64,000 nt of DNA from Ampelocalamus luodianensis (GCA_036346255.1 JAYEVH010000134.1:140577-204576); one strand, 5' to 3'; shown: positions 33,985 to 46,187, counted from the stretch's first letter. The notes: generated from the sequence alone by a model not told the origin. Made by a program: numbers and translations.

Positions 33985-34842
33985 TGGTAATGTCATCAGG
34001 TAACATTTCGGAAATTCAGCCCATCTGCTGAAAAATCAAGGGCTACCAGTTAAAAAGCCCCACATCCCTCGAACTCCTCAGCAGATGGTGTAGTTTAATT
34101 GGCTCATAAATGGTGTTTGCTATTTTGATGTTCCCTAGCGGAAAAAATATTCCGGCCCTTCTCTGTTGGCGCCAAGCCAGAGTTAACTAAAACCGCCATT
34201 AGAAAGAAAGCAAGTACCTTCAGATCATCGATTTCATGAGTAGAGGGACGCAGCGGAGAGAAGAGGACTGTGACGGGGGGATGACAGTGGAGAGATGGTC
34301 AACAAGTACATCAATCAGAGATTCAGAGATAACACATCTACACAAGTACCAGCTGCTGCAATCAATTTTAACTCAGGCAGAAGCGTTGCTCTATAGCATT
34401 CAAACCATCTGAACAAGTCAGAAGACACATGCAGAGCCTTGTAAACTGCTCACAACCACCATCTTGAGGGCAACAAAGTTGACTAGCAGCGGCGTGCGGA
34501 GGAGATGGCGACGGAGGAGTCGTTGCAGCTTGGCGCTCATGACAGGGGCGTTGAGCTGGTCGAGATGGCGACGAGGAAGGTGACGAAGAAAGTAAGATGG
34601 GATGCATGGTCGTTGCGATAAGATGGGGCGACAAGAGGAGCAGTGACAGTGCTCTGGCGGTGACAAGATAATTGACAACGGCGAGATTGGGGTTTGATGA
34701 TTGCAGCCATGGTTGCATGAATTGAGGAATTTTTCAGGTTTAGTCCTTGGTGGATGGTGTGGCTGTGGGGCTTTTAACTGGTAGCACTTGATTTTGGAAT
34801 GGATGGGCTGGATGTGGGGAATGTTACCTGGTGACATTACCA
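33985..34842. mobile_element. TIR element, 858 bp, with about 85-bp terminal inverted repeats
   Basis: The left end TGGTAATGTCATCAGGTAAC and the complement of the right end TGGTAATGTCACCAGGTAAC match. Similarity continues through AGCCCATC, AAAATCAAG, GCTACCAGTTAAAA and GCCCCACA blocks for about 85 bases. The centre is GC-rich and has Pro/Ser-rich minus-strand frames without a recognised domain. Long TIRs around a GC-rich core suggest a MULE or Pack-MULE. Flanking 9-mers do not match, so no target duplication was found. Confidence 0.6.
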
Positions 34843-35290
34843 GATAAAGTGAGACGATGCGTCGATAGGATTATCAACCATTCGCAGTAGGAATATCGTC
34901 GGATGGTGGTAGTGGCCGACAGAAATGTGCCAAGGAGGTGACCAGTATGAGTTTGATCTTGGTTCAGAAGAAGGCGTTCAACTTTTGGGAGGCTAGTCGA
35001 GTTAGTAGATGATTAGATCTTGGGGCTAAAAACGTCCAACTTTTAGGAGGTGAGGTGACAAAAAAGTGGCAGAATAGGAAGCGACTAGCACTAGCGCCGC
35101 TCAAAGTGCCAGCAGCCTCTACAGAAAGGTGACATCGGTGGTGGTCCATTGGCGAAAGATCAAAGATGGTATGAATAAGTCCAACGCCAGGCCCCACCGA
35201 GCGGCACCAAATTTACTGCACGTGGCTGCCCCAACACCCATCTACCCAAGTCCATTCAAGCGCCACAGACCTTCCCAGGGCTACTGAAGT
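34843..35290. other. Unassigned; possible LINE 5' leader
   Basis: No gene signal. The right half merges without a boundary into LINE ORF1-like sequence and may be its 5' untranslated region. Confidence 0.3.
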
Positions 35291-35333
35291 AGCTCAACGC
35301 GAGCAAGTCATGTATCCCTGATTCAGAGAAGGC

Positions 35334-38033
35334 ATGCCCTCTTTCAACCTCAAAGCTCTTCGGCCCGGCATAGCAGAGGAGTGGCAGGAAGTTAAGCGGC
35401 CTCGCTGGTGGCGTGCAGCTAGACAGCAAGCAACTCCACGCTCTGTCACAGCCTCCTCAACCTCCCTTCTCAATAAAACCAAAGGAAGATGTTTTTGGTG
35501 CCTCTCGCGCGACCACAAAATCTCAAGCTACCGTGACCCCATTCGATGTCTCCTCTGCTTCACCTCAGGTCACTAGGCAAGTGAGTGTCGGCGCACGCAA
35601 AAGCACTTCCATCCATCCTCGTCGCTACAGCAAGCTCCACCGAAGACACCTTGGCGGCGAGCTCCCCCAAAGCCGCGTGCACTAGCCATGACATTCCTTG
35701 GCGCGCCTGATACCCGGCCGGACGAAGACCACTGCATCGTCAATGGCTGCCCCCAGCTTGACCGAGCCTGCCAGGACTGGGAGGCCACCGCTCTCGTGGC
35801 ATTGGTGCTGCGGGGCGACTCCAATGCCGACGACAGAGTGGTGGCTGCGGCAGTTCGGTGCTGCTTTGGCCTATCTCCCTCCACCATCCAGAGACCTACC
35901 TCCTCAAATTTGGCAACAAGCAAACCAGGGACAGAGTGCGGGATGCAAAGAAATTCCACCACGATGCTCTGGAGATTCATGTGCGACCTTGGAGGGCGGT
36001 GAGTCATGCTTTCGATGCTGCCATGTTCTTCCGCGTCCGACTCTGTTTGGAAGGGCTCCCGGTGTTCGGTTGGACACCAGACGTCGCGGAGCGCATTGTC
36101 GGCAGGAAATGCTCGCCGCACAACATCGAAGGGGTCTCGACGAGTCGGGAGGATACAAGGACTCTTAAACTTTGGGCCTAGATGTCCAACCCATGCTCGA
36201 TTCCAAAGGTGGCCTAGATCACCTTCACGCATCGAGGCGAGGAACCCAGCTGGCCAGAAGCGAGCCCCCGCCCTCTAGACAAATGTAGGAGAGGGCTCAC
36301 CCACCGGGTGATCATTCACCTCGACTACGTCGAGGATAACACCGCTGCACCACTCGATGACTTCCTCTCGGCGGCGGACACCGCCCCTTACGAGCCTATC
36401 ACAACTCGTCTACCTTGGAACCTGGGGGTTGTGGATGGCACGCCGGAAGCCAAAGGGGGGCCGAGCAACATTCCTCCACAATCGATTCGCCAGGAAGAGG
36501 AGGAGGGGAAAGCCTCCCATCAGAAGACCACCGCAATCCCCGCAGCCACCGTCGACCCCCTCGCCACTCGGTCTACGATGACCACGCTACCACCCTAACC
36601 CGAAGGCATAAGGACAACGACGACAAGGGCCGCCATAACCACACCAACCACAGAAGCCACAGGAGCCTCGATACGTTAGTCAAGCTGCGCTTGGGCTCAG
36701 GCCGGGATCGTGACCGATCCCCCCGTCGGGGACACTAACACGGCAGCAACAGGGATGGCCGTCATCGGGTAGTGGCGTTGGGGGAACCAACCCCCCTATC
36801 CGGCGCTACAGGATTCAGCATAGACTGCTTCGGTCTATCCAAGTAGTCACCGGAGCAAGTCAAAGCAACCACCAACTGAACACTTCAGGAGCTCTTCGCA
36901 TCCTACGCCAACTCCCTGCTTGAAGCACTACATGAGGTCTTCGACAACGCTCCACCCCAAACCTCCATGCAATCGCTCCACTACTCCGAGGAGGCGCGAG
37001 GCGAATGGCTGCGCAACGCTGAGGACTACATCAGGGCTACGTCAGCGTCGCTGTCGAACTCGGTCTAGCACCGGGACCTTCGACAACCACGCGGCCCAAG
37101 CCAACATGGTCGACCTTCCTCCAGGCAGCGGGCCAACTCGCTGCCCCGACCTCTCTGAAGCATGCCCCAGATCAAGAGCACAACCTCGACCAAGAGCCCT
37201 AGACCGAGACAATCCCTGTCGACTCATCGCAGGCAGTCCCGATGCACTCACTGGAGATGGTCCCCTACACCGACTTCAACACTGTCTCTAGTTTGGATGG
37301 CACTAATGAGACACTGACCGGTGCACTACAAGAGACTGATCCAGTAGGCGGGAACACATACCCTTCCAAAGGGATAGCCAACCTTGATGACCCCACGCAG
37401 CCTGCACCAACAAGCTTGCAGAAGCACACCAGAAGTTCACCGCCTTGGGCCATCAACAACCTTTGGCTGACTCCCCCCAAACCACGCGCAGACACTAGAT
37501 GAGGTGCACCCCTAAGCCGAAGTACCGACCAGGAGATCGGCCAATGGCATGAGCTGAAGGCAACACTGTTCTCTACCCTGCCACTTTCGATCCTCACTGC
37601 CCCTGCACCGACTCCTCCCCAAACCACAAGAAGATGCACTTCTCAACGGATCAACCTCTGATGTAGTGCACGTCTTGCGGCCAAACGAAGGGCGGTTTCT
37701 ATGCTGCATCGAGCTCAGGAAGCTCTCGCTCGCAAACTGGGTACTCTACCAAAAGTCCAACCACTCACGGACAACACGCTCAAAGAATACATCACAACTT
37801 TTGAAGCACCTCTACCCCAAGACACAATTGCCACTCTATCGCGGCTTTTCAAGATGGATTGCCAGCTCACTTCGCTCGCGGACGATGCTCTTGCCGAGCT
37901 CGGAGGCCACGGCTTGACTGACAGCCAAGGGACCAAGGCTACGACCCACCCCCCCCCCCCGGCCGAACGCTACATTGTCCACACCTCCACAGACTCCAAC
38001 TGCTGCTCAGGCACCCTAGTGGCGGTGGCCTAG
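35334..38033 (+). pseudogene. LINE ORF1 (RNA-binding, zinc knuckle) with frameshifts
   Basis: ORF1 proteins bind the LINE RNA. Two CCHC-like knuckles stand near the N-terminus: CFWCLSRDHKISSY, whose last Cys is Tyr, and CLLCFTSGH (about 35490-35575). Next come, in a changing frame, ALEIHVRPWRAVSHAF and RVRLCLEGLPVFGW (35975-36080), TLKLWAW, SIPKVAW and VIIHLDYVED (36165-36340), an acidic and Pro-rich hinge, and a C-terminal block LARKLGTL and FEAPLPQDTIATLSRLF (37720-37860). This order matches grass LINE-associated Gag-like proteins. At least four frame changes and several stops make it a pseudogene. The 219-codon open frame on the opposite strand (35573-36232) is a shadow. Confidence 0.65.
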
Positions 38034-38348
38034 AGACAGATACTCCACCTAGTTCTAGTCTACAACACCGTTAAGATCATGTAGACTACCAAGATCGCTC
38101 CTGTCGCTTTTGCTTCAATGTCGTCGTTTAAATCTTGTGCTTCTTTATGTAAGACAAATGTTGAATGTATCCGCTTTCAACTTCCAAAATGTTTCATCCA
38201 GAGTGGCCAGCTGCTCTACCCCAAGATCTGGCATTTCACCGCCTTCGCCTCAGGTGGGTCACCAAACCGCCCCTATGTGCTACTAAACTTCGACCCTCCC
38301 AGCCATTCTTCTCAAAGTAGCTACCTCAACTACGAATGAACAGACCAA

Positions 38349-38476
38349 ACATCAACATTATATGCCGAAACATGCTTGGCCTTAACACCCAAGCCAGAAA
38401 AGCGACTGTCCACGAGACCATGACCTCGACAACATGTCACCTAGTCTGTCTTTAGGAAACCAAGCTAAGCAATGTG
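38349..38476 (+). pseudogene. LINE ORF2 start: endonuclease (EEP) domain, truncated
   Basis: The frame reads INIIC-x-N-x-x-GLNTQARK, then TCHLVCL, a TAG stop, and ETKLSNV. Plant LINE ORF2 proteins start with the exonuclease-endonuclease-phosphatase fold carrying W-N-x-RGLN and CLQETKL. The stop replaces the Gln of LQETK, so CAG became TAG. The Glu of ETK is a metal-binding residue of the nuclease. The sequence is cut at 38476 by the LTR of element E. Confidence 0.75.
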
Positions 38477-39210
38477 TGTAACATCCCAAAATCCTAATTT
38501 TGGGATTATGTAATATAAACACATTAGAGAAATTACCTTGATTATTTGCATATGAAATATGCTATGTAAAGTTTGGTTTTTGAATTTAAAAATGAAACTT
38601 GAACTAGAAACAAAAAGGTGCTAAAAGGAAATAGATAAAACAAAGTAAATAAATTTAAAGGATAGAATTATTTCAGGGCATATTATCTTAGATATAATTC
38701 ACCCAAGATTTTATATGAAGTCTTGTTTAGGAAAATAATTTCAAAAGCACAAAATGTAAACTTCTACAAATTTTGTAGAAATTCACAAAAGTATTAACAT
38801 CTGCAAAAATTTACAAGAGCAACTAAATATGGTCAGAAGCTTACACAAAAATTTTCATTAAATTTCCAAGTTTTTGACTAGTGAATTAAATCAGCAAAGA
38901 AATTAACAATCCTAAATCTAACCTCTCTCTCTCACCTCACTGACTGGTGGGCCCACGGTTGCAGGGATAATCTTCCACCTCGGCTTGACTGCGCGCTAAG
39001 CATGCTTGCCACATGCAAAGCTTCACCGCGCTCATGGTTTTCGCCAGCGCCCACCATTTTGCTACTGCCCAACCACCCAAGTCGCTTGCCAGTCAACACC
39101 GCACCCATACATGCCCGGTCAAAGCCCATGTCTGTCCGTACACCGCCGAGACACGCGAGAGCTCCGCTACCGTTGCCCGAGCCTTCCTTGTCAATCTCTG
39201 CCCCTTCGTT

Positions 39211-39220
39211 TATATAAATA
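39211..39220 (+). promoter_or_regulatory. TATA box of LTR E
   Basis: TATATAAATA preceded by a C-rich stretch, about 735 bases into the LTR; the expected transcript start is near 39245. Confidence 0.6.
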
Positions 39221-39774
39221 CATCCCTGAGCTGCGCCTCACCCTTTCCAACTCAGTGCGCACCTCCCTTTCTCTTCCTCTCCACTCAACCGAGCTCTAGA
39301 GCTCGGAGAGCGCCAGCTCTAAATGGCCGTGCGCCGTCACCTTCGTGCTCAACGTTGTGAAGGGTTCCTAGTTAATCCTATCGCTTCTTTTCGTGTTCCA
39401 GTACCTTAGTAAGCTTTCCCCTTATTCGATTTTGCCTCTGATCCTTAGGAACGGCTGAATAGGAACGGCCGAATTGAGTCATCTTCCTCGTCTCCGACCA
39501 GAACACCGCTTTCAGCCCCGCCGACGATTCACGGCGCCTCAGACCCATCGGTTGCACCTGGAGCATCGCCCGAGCACCAGCAAGCTTCTCCAACCAACGC
39601 TGGACCTTCTCCTTCAACCGATCTTCTTCTCCACGCGTGACCAACCTCGCCGCCTCGGCTCACCATCGACTTGTCAGCCCCGACCACCTCCGACCTCCTT
39701 CTCGCTTCTAGTATGCTCCTAGTAGCCCCTAGAAGCTCATGCGTGCCTTAGTTTGGCAAGGGCATAGCTTAATC

Positions 39775-40470
39775 TGTTGAGGAACCGTCGCTGGCGAGTC
39801 CAGTCCGAGCGATTACCTCGTAGACAAACTCAGAATCATAAGAATAATGCATGAATCACAAGAACATAATAATAGATTGAACACAGGGATGTAGGGAGAC
39901 TTCTTGCTTCTCTTTATTCCTTTATCAAGCGATCAATCGTTTACAGTGAATAGCACCCCCTATTTATAAGCTAGAGACCCTGCTAGGGTTTGGGATGGGG
40001 AGCCCATACATGGGCCGGCTTCCAGGCCGAGCCCATAGTTTCTTAACACTCCCCCTTAGGCACCCATCCTCACATGTTCATGCCTCGTCAAAACTCTATA
40101 AAAATCTAGTGGGAAAAAATTGGAGAAAGAGTACATGATACACGTTCTGGTGCTGCACGAATTTCCTCATTAAAAACCTTAGCCGATAAACTTAAGGAAA
40201 ACTCGTCAAGGGAAAAAGAGTACAATCGACCCAATTTCATTTAATCTCCTGGATTTATTCTTTGGGTACTCGATCTTCATGATCAAGCTTTAATAATGAG
40301 TTCGTGAAGATTCTCCCCCTGAATTCTGCACTTCTCTAGGTCTCATCATTCCAATTCACGTATGCATCTTTTAAAGCTAGACGCTGGAAGTGACTTAGTG
40401 AATAAATTTGCAAGATTTTCATACGACTTAGTATGCAGTACTTTAATTTCGTCCATCTAGAGTGATAGAT
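39775..40470 (-). mobile_element. Copia fragment: short LTR and adjoining 3' interior
   Basis: On the minus strand an LTR of 274 bases runs from 40048 (TGTTAAGAAACTATGG) to 39775 (CCTCAACA). It contains its own TATA box (CTTATAAATAG, complement of about 39962-39972) and is preceded by a GGGGGAG polypurine tract. To the right lies non-coding interior typical of copia 3' ends, with AAAAATCTAGTGGGAAAAA and GGAGAAAGAGTAC blocks on the plus strand. The remaining interior and the second LTR are missing. The right limit near 40470 is estimated from where LTR E sequence resumes. Confidence 0.6.
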
Positions 40471-40690
40471 TTTCTGAAAAACTGATAAAATGGCAATATG
40501 TTATTTGTGAATTTGGGATTATTTTGAAAAATGTCCAGAGGTGTTTTCTCTGTTATTTTATGAAACTGAAATGAAAACTTTAGTCTTTAGACATGGGCGA
40601 GTTATATTGTATTATGAAAGAGTGAGGATTGTAGCTCACTAGTAGATAGGGTGGAGTTCTCACCTGTAGTCGATTAAGGACTGAAGCCAG

Positions 40691-43600
40691 TGTAACATCC
40701 CAAGTTTTAGACTTGTGTTTCAAATGTAAGAAAATGAGTAGAAATTAAAACTTTTTCTTACATCATGTAATTCCTGTATGTACTAAACAATTATTGTACA
40801 AGAGCTATGGAAATACATAGTCACAAGTCTTTGATCCAAATCTTGATCCTTCAAAAACAATCTTGACAAACCTTTTGATCATCTCCAGGAAATATTTTTC
40901 CTAAGTTCTTGGGTTGGTGTGTGACCCCTCTGAAAAATTTCACAAATTTTAGAAATTGTTTGAGTATTTTTGGAGGTCTGTCAAACCCAATTAATTCTGG
41001 TCAAACTGTGGGCCAGCACCTTGTGGAATTTTTGGAGGAAAAGGTATAGCACAAAAACCTCTGCACAATTTACACAAGGTCAATAACTCAGCTAACAAGC
41101 TTCTGTAAAAATGTTATAATTTTTGGAGTGAGTTTGCTATCCCAAATAAATCCCCAAACTTCATATCAGTTCAAAACCCAAATTCAGTGTCGAGTCGACT
41201 GCTCAGTCGAGACCAGTCGACCTACCAATCGACTCGGCTAAGTTGAGTCGCCAGCGCCGCGGACCTTCTTCGTGTGCGCGTCTTTGCCGGGCTGGATCTC
41301 CATCCGGTGCCCTGCACTCTCCTTCGATCTCGGCGCCGCGGGGTGGTCCAGCCGCTGGATCTCCATCTCGCGGTCAAGACCTCCCCGCGCTCGGACCTCC
41401 TCTCGCCTCGGGTGATGGGACGTCCAGACCACCCGAGTGCATCGAGGGACGTCCAGACCTCCTCACCTCGTATTTCTTCCTCCCGACCTCCTTGAGCTCT
41501 GGTCATCATGGTTTCGCTTTGGCGTCGTGTCGTGGTCGAGCGGTTGGGAGCGATGGCTGTCACTTTTGGGTCCTTCCCAACGCCTCTTTCGCCATGCATT
41601 GATGGTGTCGAGCCTAGCCCTAAGAAGTCCTCCCTACCTACCGCTCTTGTCAAATCTAGCAAGTTCATGGCAGAGCATGGACTTTGTTCACATGGGGCTT
41701 GTCCACACCCATGTCCGAGCTCCCACTTTATCTAGCTCAAGGCCCTCCTCAATTTCATTTTCCCACTCTTGGTTGTCGCTTGACTCCTCGGTTGTGAGTG
41801 TGAGCCCCAAGCTTGAGCACCCGAGAGCACCACCCCTACCACCATTGTCACCCTTGAGCTCCCTGCCAAGCTCGAGCCCAGTGGTTCCATCAACATTCTT
41901 GCCTGTTTCACTGTCATCTTGATCACCTAAAGCTTGCTCTAACTTAGCTTGGTTCACCATTGCAGAGGTGAACAAGTTGGGAGCTGCTTTGCGGGGTCGA
42001 GATCGTCTTCTTCCTCTTCACCGGCGAGCTCTTCGTCACCGGACCTCATCGGCCTTCTCCAAGTTCCTCCGACCACCTTGGTCCCCGTCGCCTCGGGTGC
42101 CCTTTTCTTAGCTTGGTCTTTTGCATTTTCTAGTCGTCATAGAGCCCGTTTAGTTTTCGTAGTTTTGCCGTATTGTACTCCTTCCTCTCTCTCCGGCTCG
42201 CCGGCGTTCCAGGCCGTCGCCGCCGTCGAGAGCACGTCCTTTAGATTCTTGGCGTTATTTAGAACTCACCATGTCCTTGGTTCTCGCATGAGCTCCCATC
42301 GCTGCGGTGAGCTCGAGTTGGCACTCAAAGCTTTTGTCACGTAAGATCGGACAACCCAATAGCCAATGATTGGTTGCCGGACTTTGAGGAGCCTCTCGCC
42401 GCGAGTGGGCCTCCTCCTCGTTGTCGCACGACAAAACCCCACCTGCACCTCCCGCCGACCTCCCGAGAGAAGATCCGCCGTTAAAGACCTCTCTCGGGTT
42501 AATCTTAGCCGTCGGACCTCTTCTCGCACGTCCGCAAAGACCTCCTCCTCGTGACCTCCCCTAGTTTAATCTCACCGTTAAGATCACCCTGGTTAGATCT
42601 GTACCATAGAGGGTTTCTGTAAATTCTAAGTCCCAAGACCTCCTAGAGTAATCTCCGCTGTTAAAGACCACTCGGATTAGCTCTAGACCGTTAAATCTTT
42701 GCTCGCGAAAACCTTAAGTGCTAGGACCTCCTTGAGTCGATCCTAACCGCCTAGGACCACCCCGGTTAAATCCTAGCCGTTTAGATCTTCCCCGCGCAAA
42801 GACCTCCCTTGGTCATTTTGCAAAGACCACCCTTAGACCACCTCGGGGTCCTCCTTGTAAAAGACCACCCCTGGTCTTTTATAAGGAACACCTCGGACCT
42901 CCTCCTCGAATTAATCCCGACCGTAGACGACCTCCCCAGGTTTAGATCTAAACGTTAGATCTTCTTTGTAAAATCTTTAGTTTCAGGACCTCCCTCCGTG
43001 TCGATCTGGACCGTTTAGGACCTCCCTAGATCTAATCTGAGCCGTCCAGATCTCCTCCCGTTAAAACCCTGTCGCCCAGGACCTCCTCCGCTTGATCGTG
43101 ACCGTTAAGACCTCCCTTGCGAGATCTTAGTCGCCGAGACCTCCTGGTGAACTTTAGCCGTAGGACCTCCCTCTGGATATCTAGACCGTTAGGACCTCCC
43201 CCTAGAGATCCTGGCCGTCCAGACCTCCCTTCGTAGGTTTAGCCTTAGGACCTCCCCTAGTGCTCGAGACCGCCAGATCTTGATCTGACGGTCACGACCT
43301 CCGTTAGGCGCGAGGACCTCCTTTGCGTGCGCTGTGCATGCACTGGTCGTGGCCGTTGGATCCAATCTCAACGGTCCAGACCTCCCCAGAGCGGAAGGAG
43401 GTCTTTTGTGCGCTGTGCTTCGAGGCCCGTGGCCTTACGATGCAAGATCAACGATCCACGACCTCCCCGTATTCATTCAGTTCGTTTGTACCTCCGAGAG
43501 CTCAAATTTTCCAAGTCTTTTAAATGTTCCAAGTTTCGAAAATGCATATCTTTATCATTTTAGCTCCTTTTTGAATGATTCCAATTGCTTTAGCTCTGTT

Positions 43601-45849
43601 ATAGAATGAACTTCAATATGAGAATGAATTTAGGCACTGTTATGTAGCAGAAAATGATATAAACTGCATGAACTTGTTTAATATAAAATGGTTGTCTAGA
43701 AATTCATTGAAAATTTGTAAAATGCATAACTTTTCCTCTGTAATTCCAAACTGAGCAAACTCAACTTGGTAAAATTTGTCTGTAGACATGCTTTAATATG
43801 AACTAGGCCTTGTCTTTATTCATGTTCCTGAAAAGTGATATATGCTAGTTTTAGAACTTAGAAAATTCATAACTAATTCATTATAACTCCAAATGAAGTA
43901 AACTCAACTTTGTTGTTCTTAGGATGACCTTAGATACCTACCATAAAAATTTCAGATTCCAGATCATTCTAGAAATTTTTGCTATGAACAGTAACCGAAA
44001 TCAATTTAATTAGGATTTTCAGGCTGAGAGAAATTGTTTAGGGCATAACTTTTGCATGCTAAGTCCAAATGGAGTGATTCTTGTTTCTAAAATTGTCTAA
44101 AATCAACCTCTAGCTTCTGTATAAATTTCATGGGTTTTGGATGTTCTTTGCTGTTGAGTTCCTTTTGGGTGTTCTTCGTTCTTATTGGTTTTATCGCCTT
44201 CTCGCGTTAGGTTCCGAAGAATTTATTGAACCTGAGCACTCCCCTCTGCAGCAAGACCAATCCCAGCAAGGCAAGCAGTTTGATCATGTTAATCCCAGTA
44301 TTTTAAGTATTTATGTTGATTACAAATTCTATGTATGCATTGCTACTTTGTGTTAAACTATTGTCGTTAGTTGACCTAGTAAATGCATTTCCTTAGGCAA
44401 ATGATTATCCTCTACTACCGTGAGCCTAGGTTATTGCTGTGATTAGAGCTCGTGGATGAGCTCTTGTCACTTAGTAGTTGCGAATTAATTGCTTAGCCAT
44501 GCTTAGTTTCCGGTAGAAATGGGCGGTTATCGACTTGTCGATAACCTTGATCACATAAAACTTATTATGATATATGATTTCAGCCTTGTGCCATGTCTAC
44601 TTGTGAAAACTAAAACTAAAAATAAAATAATTTAGACTTGGGCACAATGGTAAGATGGTGTGATTTTTGGGTGTGACTGGAATGGTGCCCGAGTCAATTA
44701 AGGACCGAACATCTTGTGAGTACCTGTTATCCGAGCAATTTGTGCGTGCTAACCACACTAGAGGGTATGGGACCTCTCTTGACTTAGTACTTTGGCGTGT
44801 ATTGGCTTCGGGTCGCAGGGAGTCGCAGGAGGGATGGTGTTGGGAGCATTGTAGTGTCCGAAAGGCTTCCCCCGTGATGGCTGGTTGTCTTTCGGCTTGC
44901 AATGTAAGCGTATGGGTTTCTATCCATACGAGCGGCTCGTAGTTAATACACAATATTGGAAAACGTCTCGTAGGACTTAGCCGTGTCGGCATACCTTCGG
45001 AAGTGTGCTTTGTGGCTTAAAGGCGGCCCAAGTGTGGGTACATGGTACACCCTGCGCAGGTTAAAACTATTCTAATAGCCTCGTCTAGGTTATGGACACG
45101 CTTGGGTAAGCTTTTCAAGAGGTAGACTACAACCTTTTAATTAAAACTAGACGGGTGGTACGAATCGGGGATTCGTGCTATGTTGTGGTGGCTATTGGGA
45201 TAGTCACTTCCAGGTGATTACTTACTTGTATGTATCTTTATTTCGCTGTTATTTTGACAACAAAACAGATTTGCAAACTTGCTCTTGAATGTATTACATT
45301 ATTGCAAATAAAGTTGGCCTTGTGCAAAATGAGACATACAACCTCCACCTAAATAAGCTTGCATGTAGTTTATGAATATGTCTGCTATTCCACACGTCAG
45401 TCTTGCGAGTACCTTTGTGTACTCAGTTATCTTGCTTAAATGTTTTGTTGCAGAGGAAGAAGGTGAGCTTGATGGGCCTCACTTTTGTGAGCTGTGTTGT
45501 GGTAGTCTTCGGGGCGACTAGCTTGACGGCCCGGTCGGTTGCCTTGTGGGTTGTGTGGCTAACCGGTCGACTTTTGTTCTAGCCATCTTATGGCACCTTT
45601 TGCTTCCGCTGTCATTCTTGTATGTTGTGTCATTTGGCCGGTCAGCTCTTTTGTAATAACTTACTTTATCTATGTCCTTTACTAGACTTGTTAATGTATG
45701 TTGTATAGAAATGATGTGTAATTTTGTGATGATGTGCATGTGCTGCAATTCTGGGAAGCATATGTACATCCAGGCTTTGGATATTTGATTAGTAATGCTA
45801 GAACCATATGGAGGTTGAGTATTACTAGTTAAATACCCGGGTCCTCACA
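40691..45849 (+). mobile_element. Solo LTR F, 5159 bp
   Basis: It begins TGTAACATCCC and ends GGGTCCTCACA and is bounded by the perfect target duplication GCCAG (40686-40690 and 45850-45854). Removing it rejoins LTR E sequence. No primer site, polypurine tract or coding region lies inside. Its 3' part has a box related to LTRs A and E (CTATTCTAATAG, 45067-45078, and CAATTAAGGACC). A GC-rich repeat block lies in the middle. Open frames at 41222-42344 are repeat and composition artefacts. Confidence 0.9.
42380..43430 (+). repeat. Degenerate GACCTCC minisatellite inside solo LTR F
   Basis: About 25 units of 35-60 bases share GGACCTCC(CC) followed by GATCT/TAATCT and an ACCGTT/GCCGTT word. Some units form short inverted repeats, such as CAGATC and GATCTG near 43275-43290. 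Spacing is irregular. It occupies the likely leader or U3 part of the LTR. Confidence 0.75.
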
Positions 45850-46005
45850 GCCAGAAAATCAGTGACTAAGACCAAATAGTACAACCATATGTGCTAGTAT
45901 GGGATGGTCGTAGCTAACTAAGTTTTCGAATTTGAGCCTTGCATGATAGTAGGCAGAAGTAGTACGAGCATGCTGAATGACAATCTGCCGACACAACTGT
46001 GAATG

Positions 46006-46187
46006 CCTCACTTCAACGGGGTTCAATCCGGGTGAAGTGAGGGATTCACTTGATGGGTTTCAATCCAGGCAAGTGATGGACTCACTTGACGTGTTTCTGT
46101 TCGGGCAAGTGAGGGACTCACTCGATGGGTTTTATCCAACGAGTGAGGGTCCTCCTTCAGCGGGTTTCTATCCGTGGGAGAAGGAGG
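46006..46187 (+). repeat. Five tandem stem-loops with compensatory stem changes in LTR E
   Basis: Stem arms are 46006-46015/46033-46042 (CCTCACTTCA), 46046-46052/46070-46076 (TCACTTG), 46081-46088/46106-46113 (CTCACTTG), 46117-46124/46140-46147 (CTCACTCG) and 46151-46158/46180-46187 (CCTCCTTC). Every stem is perfectly complementary although stem sequences differ between units. The 15-21-base loops keep a GGGTTTCAATCC-like core. Period is 34-40 bases. Confidence 0.9.

Larger units (their letters stand above)
35291..38476 (+). mobile_element. Non-LTR retrotransposon (plant L1-type LINE), cut in ORF2
   Basis: ORF1 with CCHC knuckles spans about 35334-38033, and the start of an endonuclease ORF2 lies at 38349-38476. 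The element is cut at 38476 by gypsy element E, and the rest of ORF2 would resume after E, outside the window. The 5-bp ATGTG at 38472-38476 is the expected left target duplication of E. Confidence 0.7.

Noticed and set aside
35573..36232. 219-codon minus-strand frame
   Set aside because: It overlaps recognisable LINE ORF1 motifs on the plus strand and has none of its own.
37951..37960. C10 homopolymer as a regulatory site
   Set aside because: A single C run inside a decayed LINE ORF1, most simply a sequence artefact or slippage.
41222..42344. Several 100-160-codon frames in solo LTR F
   Set aside because: Open on both strands in GC-rich repeat sequence, no domain, inside an LTR with defined ends.
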